Below are positions 19,409 to 29,372 of a stretch of DNA of 64,000 nt, piece by piece; the stretch's first letter is position 1; every line of letters starts with the position of its first letter. Below the pieces are notes generated by a model. The model was not told where the DNA came from. It saw nothing but the letters and a program-made list of their open reading frames with translations, and did not search any database. The position numbers were made by a program, and so were the translations under genes. Origin of the DNA: Anaerolineae bacterium (GTDB taxonomy: Bacteria; Chloroflexota; Anaerolineae; Aggregatilineales; Phototrophicaceae). The DNA lies in NCBI GenBank assembly GCA_025055175.1, contig JANWYT010000031.1, positions 86,661-150,660 of the forward strand. Direction: 5' to 3'.

Positions 19409-22400
19409 ATGACCGCGAGTCGCACGCAACTTCCTCCTAGCGAACGGATTATTCGCCGTATTGCTCCTGTCTTCATCCTCTCTTTAGGCCTCGTCGTCTT
19501 GCTGGCGGTGGCCAACGTCGTGTTATCCAACGTGACGCGCGTGGAGGAAATGCACCGCAACACGCTGGATCGCGCCAACTTCGCCCTCAGCGCCCTGATG
19601 GAACGCTACTTCCAGGCGCTCCAATCCATCGCCAACGACGCTCGTCTAAACACCTTCGCCAGAGATAACGCTGATCCGCGCGCCGCCACCCAGCGCGCTC
19701 GTGACGTCATCGCCGGCGATCCTAACACCTACCAGGCCGTGCGTTACATCAGCAGCAGCGGCAGAGTCGCTCTAGAAGTGCGCAATGTGCGCGGTTTTCC
19801 CCAGATCAGCATCGGAGCTACCGTCGGTCTGCAGGCCATGAACTTCAGGAACGACCTGGCTTACCTGTCAGCGCTCAGCGGCAGCAGCGCTCGTATCTTC
19901 ATCGGACGCTTCAACTTGCGGACCAGCGAGGACGATCAGCCGCTGCTCGTGCCGCGCGTCTACTTCCCGTTGTATGCCCCCATCTTCGTCGACGACAAAG
20001 TAAGCGGCGTTGTCCAAGTCGAAATCAATGCTGCCGACTTGCTGAACATCATCAACAACGCCGACGCAACTTTCATGGATGAGCTGCCAGAACGTCACCT
20101 CAGCCTGATGATTCGCCCCGATACCTACATCGCTGACAGCGGTTCGTCCAGCCTAGCCTACTTGAATAGCATAGAAGCCATCAACGGCAACATCAGCAAC
20201 GACCATGAAAATGCCCATTGGCGCCAGCTCTACCGCCGCCCCGACCTGATGACAGCTTATGAAGGCGGCCTGATCCTCTCCACTCTGGGACTGAACTTTG
20301 GTGGTGCTGAGCCGACTCAATGGCGTCTCATCTTGCAAGACAATCTGTTCGTCGCTTATTCTGGCACAACTGGCGTTGCTGCTTTGATGGTGGCTTTCGC
20401 TGGAGCAGCTGCTCTGGCGGCGGCCGTCATCACGCGGCGCGCCATCGTGCCGCTGGTCATGCCGATGGAAGAAGCCGACAAGATGGCGCTGGCCCTGGCC
20501 CAAGACGACATCGACGCTCTGGAGAAGAGCGCTGCGCTGGCCAGCACCACCCCCAGCGGCGAGAGCATGATCGAAACCATCCGCAGCCTGGCCAAACGCA
20601 TCGAGGCCCTCAATGAATCGCTCAGCCAGCAGATCAACCGCCGCAACCGCGACTTGCAAGTCGCTGGGCGCATTGGCCGCGAGACGGCCGTCTTGGATGA
20701 TCTGGATGTGCTGCTCAGGCGCGCCATCAACCTCATCTGCAACGAATTGGGCTTCTACCACGCCCAAGTCTTCCTATTGGATGACGTAGGGCGCGTTGCA
20801 CGCCTGGCCTACAGTCGCGGTGACGCCGGCCAACAAATGCTGGCGCGCGGCCACCAGATCGAGGTCGGCACGAAGACTGTCATTGGCACAGCCACTGCTC
20901 AGCGCCGCCCCGTCATCATCAACGATACGCTGGCTCAGCAAGGCGAAGTCCCCTTCGGTTTCAATCCGCTGCTGCCAGAGACGCGCGCCGAGATGGGCCT
21001 GCCGCTCATGATCGGTGACCAGGTCATCGGTGCGCTGGACATTCAGAGCAAGACGCCCAACGTCTTCCTTCAAGAAGAGCTGCCTACCTTCCAACTCCTG
21101 GCCGACCAGTTGGCAATTGCCATTTACAACGCTCGCCTCAAGGCTCAGGCTGAGCGGCGCTACCAGCAGATCAACCGCCTGAATCGCCAGCTCACCCGCC
21201 AGGCCTGGGACGTGGCTCGCCGCGAAGCTCAGCTCAAGCCACGCTACGGCGCCGAGACCCTAGGGGAAGAGGTCAGCACAGCGCCCATCACCATTCGCGG
21301 TGAGGTCATCGGCAGCTTAACCGCCGCCATCCCCGCCGCTGAACTCGGCGAAGGCGAGCGCATGATCCTCAACGCCGTCGCTGAACGCGTCGCCCTGGCC
21401 ATCGAAAACGCCCGCCTATTTCAGGAGACGCAATCTGCCCTGGCAGAGACCTCCACCCTCTATCAGCTCAGTCGCACCCTCAACGAGGCGACCTCTCTCG
21501 ACGACGTGCTTCAAGCTATCGTCAGCCTCATCGCCCCCGACGCCAGCAGCGGCCAGGTCTGGCTGTTTGATGACTACCCACCTGGCAGCGACCCGGAATG
21601 GGCGCGCCTGAGCCTGGATTTGCCTTTGCAGCCGCGCCGCACCGATCTCATGCGCGAAGACCCTCTCCTGCGCCTAGACAACTATCCGCTGCTCCAAGCT
21701 ATGCGACCTGACGATGTTTTAGCTATTGAGCGCTTGGAAGACGTCGAGCAAGACGCACGCCTGCAAATGTTCCTAGAAGGCGTAGAAGCCGAATCTGCTG
21801 TCTTTGTGCCGCTCAACATGCGTGGCATATGGCGTGGCTATATCGTCCTGCTCTTTGGGCAACCGCGCACCTTCAGCGAACGCGAGCGTCGCATTTACAG
21901 CACCCTCATCGCTCAGGCTGGCGCCGCCATCGACAACCGCCTGCTACTGCGCCAAACAGAAGAAGCTTTGTCGCGTAACGAAAAGCTCTACGCCGCCAGC
22001 CGTATCATCAACACCGCCCTCAACCCGTCCGACCTGGTCTACGCCGCTGTCGCCACCACAAACGATCCTTCTATGAGCTTCTGGCTGGCGCTGCTGGAAC
22101 ACATTGAAGGCAGCGATGATCCCTGGGACGTGAACGTCCGCCTCATTGCTCGTTCTGTCCAGGGCGCTGTTGAGGAGGCTGATGAAGTCCTCAACTTGCG
22201 CATTGATCCGAACTCAGCTGTGCGCCGCCGCGAGCCAGAGATCGTCGTCGAACCCAATGCAGCCATAACCGACGTACCGCCTCTCGTCGAATGGATGCGT
22301 CAACAGGGCCAACGCTTCATGGCTATCTTCCCGCTCTTCAGCGAGAACCAGCCCATCGCCCTATTTTTCCTCACTTCGGTGTTGAACTATGAGCTTTCGT

Positions 22401-25400
22401 CGGAAGACTACGACGTCTATAAGGCTCTCACTGGTCAAATGAGTACCCAAATCCAGAATTACCGCCTGTTGGCCCGCACGGAGCAAGCGCTCAATGAGAC
22501 GCGCCGCTTATATGTAGCCAGCCGCGCTGTCTCTAGCGCTCAAGATATGCTGGGCATTTACGAAGCTATGGTCGGTCACCTGACCACGCCCTTCCTGCGC
22601 GGTGTGGCTGAAGGCACGGCCATCATGCTCTCGCTTTGGTTCGCCCGCCCCAGCTCGCGCCGAGACGCCCCCAACTTGGAGCTAGTCTACCAATACGTCA
22701 GCGATGATCGCCGTCCTAGCATGAGGGTTGGCGAAGTCATCGCCCACCAAGACGCGCCCTTCAGTGCCCTCCTGGAAGAATCCGACGATAACTTCCTGCT
22801 CTACAAAGACCTGAGCGCTGTCCCTGGCTCGCTCGTCCTGCGCACAGTTTTGGGACAGGCTCGCATGAAGGCTGCCGCCATCGCCGAACTCAGCACCCGC
22901 ACCCGCTGGTTCGGCGTCCTCATCTGCCATACCAATCGGCCTGACTTGCTAGACGAGAGTTACGTGCGCTTCATGCGCGCCATAGCCGATCAGGTCTCCG
23001 TCGCCCTCGAAAATCAAACTCTGCTGCGCGAAGCCGAATTCGAACGCGAGAACCTCAACCAAATTCTCTCCACCCTGCCCGCTGGCGTCATGGTACTCGA
23101 CCCCGACACCTACCAGCCGATCCAGAACAACCAGCGCGCCGAAGAGCTGCTGGGCCGCTCTATCGATCAAGAGCAGCCCTTCGCCGCCAAAGCCTATCGC
23201 CTGTTCCGCAGCAGCAGCCAGAGCTTCTACCCCGACGATCAACTGCCTGTTTACCGCGCCAACCGCACTAATCAGGCTGCCTTTGGTGATGATATCGCCG
23301 TCATCCGTGAAGACGGCACACAAGTCGATCTGCTCATTAATGCTGCTCCTATCTACGACGCCAACGGACGCAAGATGGCCATCGTCACTGCTCTCCAGGA
23401 CATCAGCAATCTGCGCAGCCTAGAGAACACCCTGCAAGAGAACCTGCGCGAGACGGTGGCACTTTACGAGACGCAGCGCGCTCTGTCTGAAGCCAACACT
23501 CTAGAAGAGGTGCTGGATCGCCTCATCGAACAGCTCAGCACGCAGCAGGTCAGCGACGCCTACATCTTACTCGCCCCAGAGACCTCCGAGGACGCCCCTA
23601 TCCTGGCCCGCTACCTGTTCCGCCCTCTAGACGACACAGAGGCGCTCAGTCCTCTCCTCAGCGAGTCGCCGATCATCATAGATGACGCTGAAGCTGAAGG
23701 GCTAGTGCCGCCCTGGACGCGCCAAGCGTTGGAAAACCTCCACATCCGTTCTGTCCTCGTCGCGCCGCTGCGCCCCAAGACCCGCTCGCGCGCTATAGGC
23801 TGGATTATGTTGACCAGCGACGCGCCGCACCACTTCAATCCAGAGCAAGAGCGCGTCCTCGGCACCATCAGCGACATGGCGTCAACTGCTCTGGATAACA
23901 CCTTCCTAATCGCCTCAACCCAGGCTGCTCTCCAGGAGACTGCTGCTCTCTACAGCGCTACCGCCACCATCAGTCGCGCCCGCAACCTGGAGGAACTGCG
24001 CAGCGCCATGCAAAACGCCATTGAAGCGCTACACGCAGACTACTACGGGACATTCCTGCTGACAGAGAGGGGCATCTCTGTGTTGTTCTCGTTTGGCACA
24101 GAGCGCCTCAGCGAGCAAGATCACCATCGCTTGGCCCTAGCCGAGCTTGGCGAGGATGGCCAGGTCTACATCTCCGATCTGAGGCGCGCCACTTCGGGCG
24201 AATTTGAGCGCGAAGTCCTCAAGATCGGCGACGTGCAGGCCGTGGCTGCCGTCAACCTGCGCGCCAAAGACTTACGAGGCGGTCGTCTGTTCGTCGGCTA
24301 TCGCCAAGTCTACCGCTTCCAGGAAGGTGACATCCGCTACTTGAACACCATCGCCGACAGCGCCTCCGTCGTCTTGGACAACATCACTCTGCTCGAACAA
24401 ATTCAAAGTACGCTGCAAGAGACCAGCATCCTGTACCAAGCCTCGCGCGCTCTCACCGAGGCCAACTCGCCGGCTGATATTGTGGACGTGATCGTCAACT
24501 ATCTGATCGAACCCCACATCGACCAAGTGTTCATCGCCCTGCTCAACCGCCCCACTTGGGACTCGCCATCAGCCCACGTGGAGGTCGCGGCTAGTTGGCA
24601 CAGCGAAGACGAGATCAACCTCCAGGGCATTATCTTGACGGCTGAACAGTTCCCCGCCTGGAAGTACTTGGCCAGCGAATCCGTCGTGGTTATCGAAGAC
24701 GTGGAAGACCCCAACCTGCCGCTGAGCGACATCGAGCGCATCAGCATACGCAGCCTAGACACCCGCTCGGTAGTGATTGCGCCGCTGCGCGTGGTCAACC
24801 GCGCCATTGGCGCGATCTGGCTTGGTTCGCGCCAAGCTCATGATTACACCGACCGCGACGTACGTATCTTCCAGGCCTTCGCCGAGCAAACCTCGCTATC
24901 GATGGAAGCGACGCGCCTGCTGGAACAGACAGAGCGCCGCGCTGCGCAGTTAGAGACGACCGCACAAATCTCCGAGCGCGTCGGCAGCATCCTCGATCTG
25001 GACGTGTTGCTGCCTCAGGTGGTAGAGCTGATCCGCGAGCGTTTTGGCTACGATCATGTCCAGGTATTCATGATGGATGACAACAACGAATGGGCTTTGC
25101 TGCGCGCTAGCACGGGCAGAATTGGCCAGGAACTGCTGGCCATCGGCCACAAGCTCAAGCGCGGCTCAGAGTCAGTCATCGGCCAGGTGACAGCGCGCGG
25201 CGAGCTGACCGTTGCCCTAGACACTGCCGACGCCAACGTCGTCCATAAGCCCAACCCCTACCTGCCGCTCACCCGCTCTGAGCTGGCTCTGCCGCTCAAG
25301 ATCAAAGGTGAGGTCGTCGGCGCGCTCGACGTACAGTCCAACCAGCCCAACGCCTTCAGCGAAGAGGACATCCAAGCGCTGACGACTCTGGCGGCCCAGA

Positions 25401-27586
25401 TCAGCGTCGCCATCGACAACGCCCGCCTGTACGAAGAAGCCTTCGCTCGCGCCCAAGACATGTCCTTCCTGTTCGACATCACCAACGCTGCCGCCACCGC
25501 CGAGACTCTAGACAAGGCCCTGCGCGAGATTACCCAGCGCGCCATGATAGCCCTCAACGCCATCAACGCCGTCATTTATCTGCCGCAAACTTACCGCGAC
25601 TACAAGGACAACACGCTCGTCATGCTCAAGCCGATGGCGCTGGCTGGCCAAGGGCAACCGCTCAGTGAATTGGCCGAGGTCGCTCTCAACGACAGCGAAA
25701 ACCTCGTGGCTATCGCTGCGATTGGCCTGCAGCCAACCAACGTGCGCAACGTCGAAAAAGAGGTGCGCTACCAACCCATCGCTAGCAACGCTCGCTCGGC
25801 CATCCTCATCCCTGTCGCCAGCGCCAACGAGCTGGTCGCCATGCTGCTGTTAGAGTCCGCCCAACTCAACGCCTTCAGCCACGACGACCTGACGCTGTTG
25901 CTCACCCTGGCTGGCTCAGTCAGCGCGATCATCCAAAACGGCCTGCTGGTGGAGCAGCTCCAGGCCACCAATGAACGTCTGCGCGAAGTTGACCGCCTCA
26001 AGAGCCAGTTCTTGGCCAACATGAGCCATGAACTACGTACTCCGCTCAATTCGATCATCGGCTTCAGCCGCGTCATGCTCAAGGGGATCGACGGCCCGTT
26101 GACGGAGATGCAGGAGCAAGACCTGACCACCATCTACAACAGCGGCAACCACCTACTCAACCTCATCAACGATATCCTCGATCAGGCTAAGATCGAAGCC
26201 AACGAGATGACCCTCAAGTTCGCTTACTTCGACATCAAGGCCGTGATCGAAGGCGTGCGTTCGATCGCCATCGGCCTAATCAAAGACAAGCCGCTGGAGC
26301 TGTTCGTCGAAATTGCCCCCAACCTGCCCCAAGCCTACGGGGATGACTTCCGCACCCGCCAAGTCTTGCTCAATTTGGTGAGCAATGCCATCAAATTCAC
26401 TCCTGAAGGCAGCGTGACCGTCCGCACCTACCTCACTGAAGACAGGCAGGGCCGTCCGCGCCTGCGCATTGACGTGATCGACACTGGCATAGGCATTGCC
26501 GAAAAAGACCTCCCCATTTTGTTCGAAGCCTTCCGTCAGGTCGATTCGTCGCTCACCCGCACCGTGGGCGGCACAGGCCTGGGCCTGCCTATCTCCAAAT
26601 CGTTGGTGGAGCTGCAGGGCGGCGAGCTGCTGGTGTCCTCGACCGTCGGCGTCGGCTCAACCTTCAGCATCACCATCCCCACCGAGCCAGGCGCAGAGGA
26701 GATTTTGGCTCGTCGTCGCGCTCAAAGCCAAAGCCTGAGGAGCGACGGTCACAGCACTGATACCGCACTCGTACCTCGCCCTGGTGACCCACGCGAGACC
26801 CAAAGTGCGCCCAGAGTCGTGCCACCCATGCCAATTATGCCTGCCAAGCGCGATGTTCTGCTGATTGAAGACAACAAGGATATGGTTGACCAGTTCCGAC
26901 GAGTCTTACAGCGCCAGGGCTTCGAAGTCCAGACTGCCGATCATCCAGCCTACGCCGAAGCGATGGTGGGTCAGCTGCGGCCTACCGTCGTCGTGATGGA
27001 CGTCAACTTCGCAGATGGTCGTGGTTGGGAGATCCTCAAGAACCTCAAGAAGCGCGACGACAGCTTCGACATTCCGATCATCGTCAACAGCCTCAGCACG
27101 GAGAGCGAACGCGCCTACCAGCTAGGGGCATACCACTTCATCCAGCGTCCCTTCACGCCCGATAAACTGGTGGAGGTCGTCCTGCAGGCCGAGGAAGAGA
27201 ACAACGTCGCTCGTATCGTCGTCATTGACGACCGTCCTGAAGACGCGCGCTTGATCGAACAACTGCTCAGCGAACGCGGCACTTATCGCGTCTTCGCCGC
27301 CAACAACGGCAAGGACGGCATTTCGATGGTGGCCCGCCGCCGCCCCAGCCTGGTCATCCTAGACCTGCGCATGCCAGAGATGGACGGCTTCGCCGTGTTG
27401 AACGAATTGCGCAGCAACCCAGAGACGGCCAAAATTCCCGTCCTGGTCGTCACTGGCGACCTCAATCTCAGCCAGGCAGAACAGGACGCCCTGGCCAATG
27501 TGCGCGTCGTCCCCAAAGCCGAAATCAGCCAGCAGGAGTACGAACGCTTCCTGGATGACGTGCGCAAGCACCTCAACGGAAACTGA
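19409..27586 (+). CDS. Giant hybrid histidine kinase, multi-GAF, PAS, two receivers
   Basis: About 2,725 residues in one uninterrupted frame. In order: membrane helix (about 15-40), extracellular sensor, second helix (about 318-345), GAF plus the short W-containing module, three divergent GAF-like domains, a PAS domain (about 1215-1350, ILSTLPAGVMVLD), three more GAF-like domains, one canonical GAF (YDHVQVFMMDD, STGRIGQELL) and a final GAF. The kinase follows: HisKA with H2207 (MSHELRTPLNSI), N box LLNLVSNAIKF, G boxes DTGIGI and GGTGLGLPIS. Two receivers end the protein, with D2531 and D2652. The first receiver has Arg where the conserved Lys belongs (FIQRPF). The ATG at 19409 has GAAGG nine bases upstream. 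An ATG at 19400 overlaps the previous stop as ATGA and is possible. Confidence 0.92.
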   Translation: MTASRTQLPPSERIIRRIAPVFILSLGLVVLLAVANVVLSNVTRVEEMHRNTLDRANFALSALMERYFQALQSIANDARLNTFARDNADPRAATQRARDVIAGDPNTYQAVRYISSSGRVALEVRNVRGFPQISIGATVGLQAMNFRNDLAYLSALSGSSARIFIGRFNLRTSEDDQPLLVPRVYFPLYAPIFVDDKVSGVVQVEINAADLLNIINNADATFMDELPERHLSLMIRPDTYIADSGSSSLAYLNSIEAINGNISNDHENAHWRQLYRRPDLMTAYEGGLILSTLGLNFGGAEPTQWRLILQDNLFVAYSGTTGVAALMVAFAGAAALAAAVITRRAIVPLVMPMEEADKMALALAQDDIDALEKSAALASTTPSGESMIETIRSLAKRIEALNESLSQQINRRNRDLQVAGRIGRETAVLDDLDVLLRRAINLICNELGFYHAQVFLLDDVGRVARLAYSRGDAGQQMLARGHQIEVGTKTVIGTATAQRRPVIINDTLAQQGEVPFGFNPLLPETRAEMGLPLMIGDQVIGALDIQSKTPNVFLQEELPTFQLLADQLAIAIYNARLKAQAERRYQQINRLNRQLTRQAWDVARREAQLKPRYGAETLGEEVSTAPITIRGEVIGSLTAAIPAAELGEGERMILNAVAERVALAIENARLFQETQSALAETSTLYQLSRTLNEATSLDDVLQAIVSLIAPDASSGQVWLFDDYPPGSDPEWARLSLDLPLQPRRTDLMREDPLLRLDNYPLLQAMRPDDVLAIERLEDVEQDARLQMFLEGVEAESAVFVPLNMRGIWRGYIVLLFGQPRTFSERERRIYSTLIAQAGAAIDNRLLLRQTEEALSRNEKLYAASRIINTALNPSDLVYAAVATTNDPSMSFWLALLEHIEGSDDPWDVNVRLIARSVQGAVEEADEVLNLRIDPNSAVRRREPEIVVEPNAAITDVPPLVEWMRQQGQRFMAIFPLFSENQPIALFFLTSVLNYELSSEDYDVYKALTGQMSTQIQNYRLLARTEQALNETRRLYVASRAVSSAQDMLGIYEAMVGHLTTPFLRGVAEGTAIMLSLWFARPSSRRDAPNLELVYQYVSDDRRPSMRVGEVIAHQDAPFSALLEESDDNFLLYKDLSAVPGSLVLRTVLGQARMKAAAIAELSTRTRWFGVLICHTNRPDLLDESYVRFMRAIADQVSVALENQTLLREAEFERENLNQILSTLPAGVMVLDPDTYQPIQNNQRAEELLGRSIDQEQPFAAKAYRLFRSSSQSFYPDDQLPVYRANRTNQAAFGDDIAVIREDGTQVDLLINAAPIYDANGRKMAIVTALQDISNLRSLENTLQENLRETVALYETQRALSEANTLEEVLDRLIEQLSTQQVSDAYILLAPETSEDAPILARYLFRPLDDTEALSPLLSESPIIIDDAEAEGLVPPWTRQALENLHIRSVLVAPLRPKTRSRAIGWIMLTSDAPHHFNPEQERVLGTISDMASTALDNTFLIASTQAALQETAALYSATATISRARNLEELRSAMQNAIEALHADYYGTFLLTERGISVLFSFGTERLSEQDHHRLALAELGEDGQVYISDLRRATSGEFEREVLKIGDVQAVAAVNLRAKDLRGGRLFVGYRQVYRFQEGDIRYLNTIADSASVVLDNITLLEQIQSTLQETSILYQASRALTEANSPADIVDVIVNYLIEPHIDQVFIALLNRPTWDSPSAHVEVAASWHSEDEINLQGIILTAEQFPAWKYLASESVVVIEDVEDPNLPLSDIERISIRSLDTRSVVIAPLRVVNRAIGAIWLGSRQAHDYTDRDVRIFQAFAEQTSLSMEATRLLEQTERRAAQLETTAQISERVGSILDLDVLLPQVVELIRERFGYDHVQVFMMDDNNEWALLRASTGRIGQELLAIGHKLKRGSESVIGQVTARGELTVALDTADANVVHKPNPYLPLTRSELALPLKIKGEVVGALDVQSNQPNAFSEEDIQALTTLAAQISVAIDNARLYEEAFARAQDMSFLFDITNAAATAETLDKALREITQRAMIALNAINAVIYLPQTYRDYKDNTLVMLKPMALAGQGQPLSELAEVALNDSENLVAIAAIGLQPTNVRNVEKEVRYQPIASNARSAILIPVASANELVAMLLLESAQLNAFSHDDLTLLLTLAGSVSAIIQNGLLVEQLQATNERLREVDRLKSQFLANMSHELRTPLNSIIGFSRVMLKGIDGPLTEMQEQDLTTIYNSGNHLLNLINDILDQAKIEANEMTLKFAYFDIKAVIEGVRSIAIGLIKDKPLELFVEIAPNLPQAYGDDFRTRQVLLNLVSNAIKFTPEGSVTVRTYLTEDRQGRPRLRIDVIDTGIGIAEKDLPILFEAFRQVDSSLTRTVGGTGLGLPISKSLVELQGGELLVSSTVGVGSTFSITIPTEPGAEEILARRRAQSQSLRSDGHSTDTALVPRPGDPRETQSAPRVVPPMPIMPAKRDVLLIEDNKDMVDQFRRVLQRQGFEVQTADHPAYAEAMVGQLRPTVVVMDVNFADGRGWEILKNLKKRDDSFDIPIIVNSLSTESERAYQLGAYHFIQRPFTPDKLVEVVLQAEEENNVARIVVIDDRPEDARLIEQLLSERGTYRVFAANNGKDGISMVARRRPSLVILDLRMPEMDGFAVLNELRSNPETAKIPVLVVTGDLNLSQAEQDALANVRVVPKAEISQQEYERFLDDVRKHLNGN

Positions 27587-27634
27587 AACTTGTTCTGGAC
27601 GCCATTGCCTGCCCACTTAATCAGGAAGCCCATT

Positions 27635-29293
27635 GTGAAGCAAATCAACGTCGAATGCACCTACTGCCACACTGTGACTGATTTCAAAGGCTTTAAGGGG
27701 GAATGCCCCAGCTGCGGCGAAAAACTCGTCGAAGCACGTTATGATTTGAGCCAAATTGACGCGGTGAGTTGGATCAACGCTGTGCGTCAGCGGCCCAACA
27801 ACCTGTGGCGCTATCACGAAGTGCTGCCCATCTACGATACGCGCAACATCGTCAGCCTGGGAGAAGGTGGCACGCCGCTCATCAAGGCCGAGCGCTTGGG
27901 CAACATGCTGGGCCTCAAGCACCTGTACATCAAAGATGAGCGGCAAGGGCCGACCGCCAGCTTCAAGGATCGTCAAGCGACAGTGGCTATTAGCGCCCTA
28001 GTGGAGATGGGCGTCGAAGAGCTAGTCGTCGCCAGCACAGGCAACGTGGCCATCGCCTATGCAGCCTACTGCGCGCGCGCTGGCATTCAGCTCTGGGCTT
28101 TCTTCCCTCACCTCGCTCCCAACGAAAAAATGCGCGAAGCAGCCATCTACGGCACAGAGATCATCAAAACCACTGGCACTTATGACCAGACGAAAGAACT
28201 GGCTGCCAACTTCGCGCGCACGAAAGGGATCGCCATCGACAAGGGTATCAAGAGCGTGGCCGCTACCGAAGCCATGAAGACGATGGCCTACGAAATCGCT
28301 GAACAATTGGGCAACCTGCTGCACAACGGCCAGTGCTGGGTGACGCCCGACTGGTTCTTACAGAGCGTCAGCGGTGGCCTGGGGCCGATTGGCGTGGCCA
28401 AAGGCTTCCGTGAGCTGTGTGGCTTCGGCTTACTGGACAAAATGCCCGCCTTCGGCCTGATCCAGTCCAGCGGCTGCGCGCCGATGGTGGAAGCTTTTCG
28501 ACGCGGGCAGCGCGTCGCCACGCCCATCGAAGAGGAGAACACCGTCATCGCCACCCTGGCCACTGGCAACCCAGGTCGCGCCTACGAAGTCTTGTTCGAT
28601 TACGTCCAAGAGAACGGTGGCGACTTCATCGGGTGCAGCGACGAGGAGGCTTTTAACGCCATCCGCGTCCTGGCTCGCTACGAAGGCCTGTCGGTTGAGC
28701 CAGCCACAGGCGTCACCTTTGCCGGCCTGTTCAAGCTGGCCCAGATGGGCCGTATCAAGCCCGACGAGGTGGTGGTGGTCAACGCCAGCGGCCACACCAT
28801 GCCCGTCGAGAAGCGCATTCTAGGAGATCAGTGGCAGAAGATCGTCGATATGTCGACTGCGCCCAGAGCGCCTTCTGTCCCAACCGACAATCTGATCGAA
28901 GCTGTCGCTCGGATCAAAGAGGGCTTGCGCCGCGTCGTCGTCGTTGAAGACAACCCGGCGGCTGCTCGCTTGATGAGCCGTATCTTAGAGAGCCGCGAGA
29001 ACTGCGAGGTCTATCTGGCCACCAACGGCGCTAAGGGCCTCAGCACCATCCGCGACATCTACCCCGACCTAGTGATTACTGACCTGATGATGCCCGATGT
29101 GGACGGCTTCACCCTGATTAAGACTATGAAGAGCGATCCTGCTCTGGCCAGGATTCCCATCGTCGTCGTCACCGCCAAAGAGCTGACTGTACGCGAGAAA
29201 GCCTACCTGGACGAAACTACTGACCTGCTGCTACAAAAAGGTTCTGTGATCGATGATGGCTTCATCGAAGCCTTGATCCAACGCCTCGACTGA
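27635..29293 (+). CDS. Threonine synthase fused to a C-terminal receiver domain
   Basis: A 552-residue fusion. Residues 1-410 are a threonine synthase: zinc ribbon C8-x2-C11 and C24-x2-C27, PLP lysine K111 in TASFKDRQ, phosphate loop ASTGNVAIAY and the C-terminal VNASGHTMP. It should convert O-phosphohomoserine to threonine. After a short linker, residues about 428-548 are a complete receiver: VVVVEDN, phosphoacceptor D483 (LVITDLMMPDVDG), Thr in IVVVTAKE and Lys in LLLQKGS. The GTG at 27635 has AGGA eight bases upstream, and the TTG at 27590 has no site. It follows the giant kinase by 48 bases on the same strand, so phosphorelay control of the enzyme is a fair but untested inference. Confidence 0.88.
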   Translation: MKQINVECTYCHTVTDFKGFKGECPSCGEKLVEARYDLSQIDAVSWINAVRQRPNNLWRYHEVLPIYDTRNIVSLGEGGTPLIKAERLGNMLGLKHLYIKDERQGPTASFKDRQATVAISALVEMGVEELVVASTGNVAIAYAAYCARAGIQLWAFFPHLAPNEKMREAAIYGTEIIKTTGTYDQTKELAANFARTKGIAIDKGIKSVAATEAMKTMAYEIAEQLGNLLHNGQCWVTPDWFLQSVSGGLGPIGVAKGFRELCGFGLLDKMPAFGLIQSSGCAPMVEAFRRGQRVATPIEEENTVIATLATGNPGRAYEVLFDYVQENGGDFIGCSDEEAFNAIRVLARYEGLSVEPATGVTFAGLFKLAQMGRIKPDEVVVVNASGHTMPVEKRILGDQWQKIVDMSTAPRAPSVPTDNLIEAVARIKEGLRRVVVVEDNPAAARLMSRILESRENCEVYLATNGAKGLSTIRDIYPDLVITDLMMPDVDGFTLIKTMKSDPALARIPIVVVTAKELTVREKAYLDETTDLLLQKGSVIDDGFIEALIQRLD

Positions 29294-29372
29294 GACGGCC
29301 TACTAAGCCGAACACTATCCTTTTCTGGCTTGCGGTCTGCGGGCTGCAAGAGATCAGAGAAGTTGACCAACC

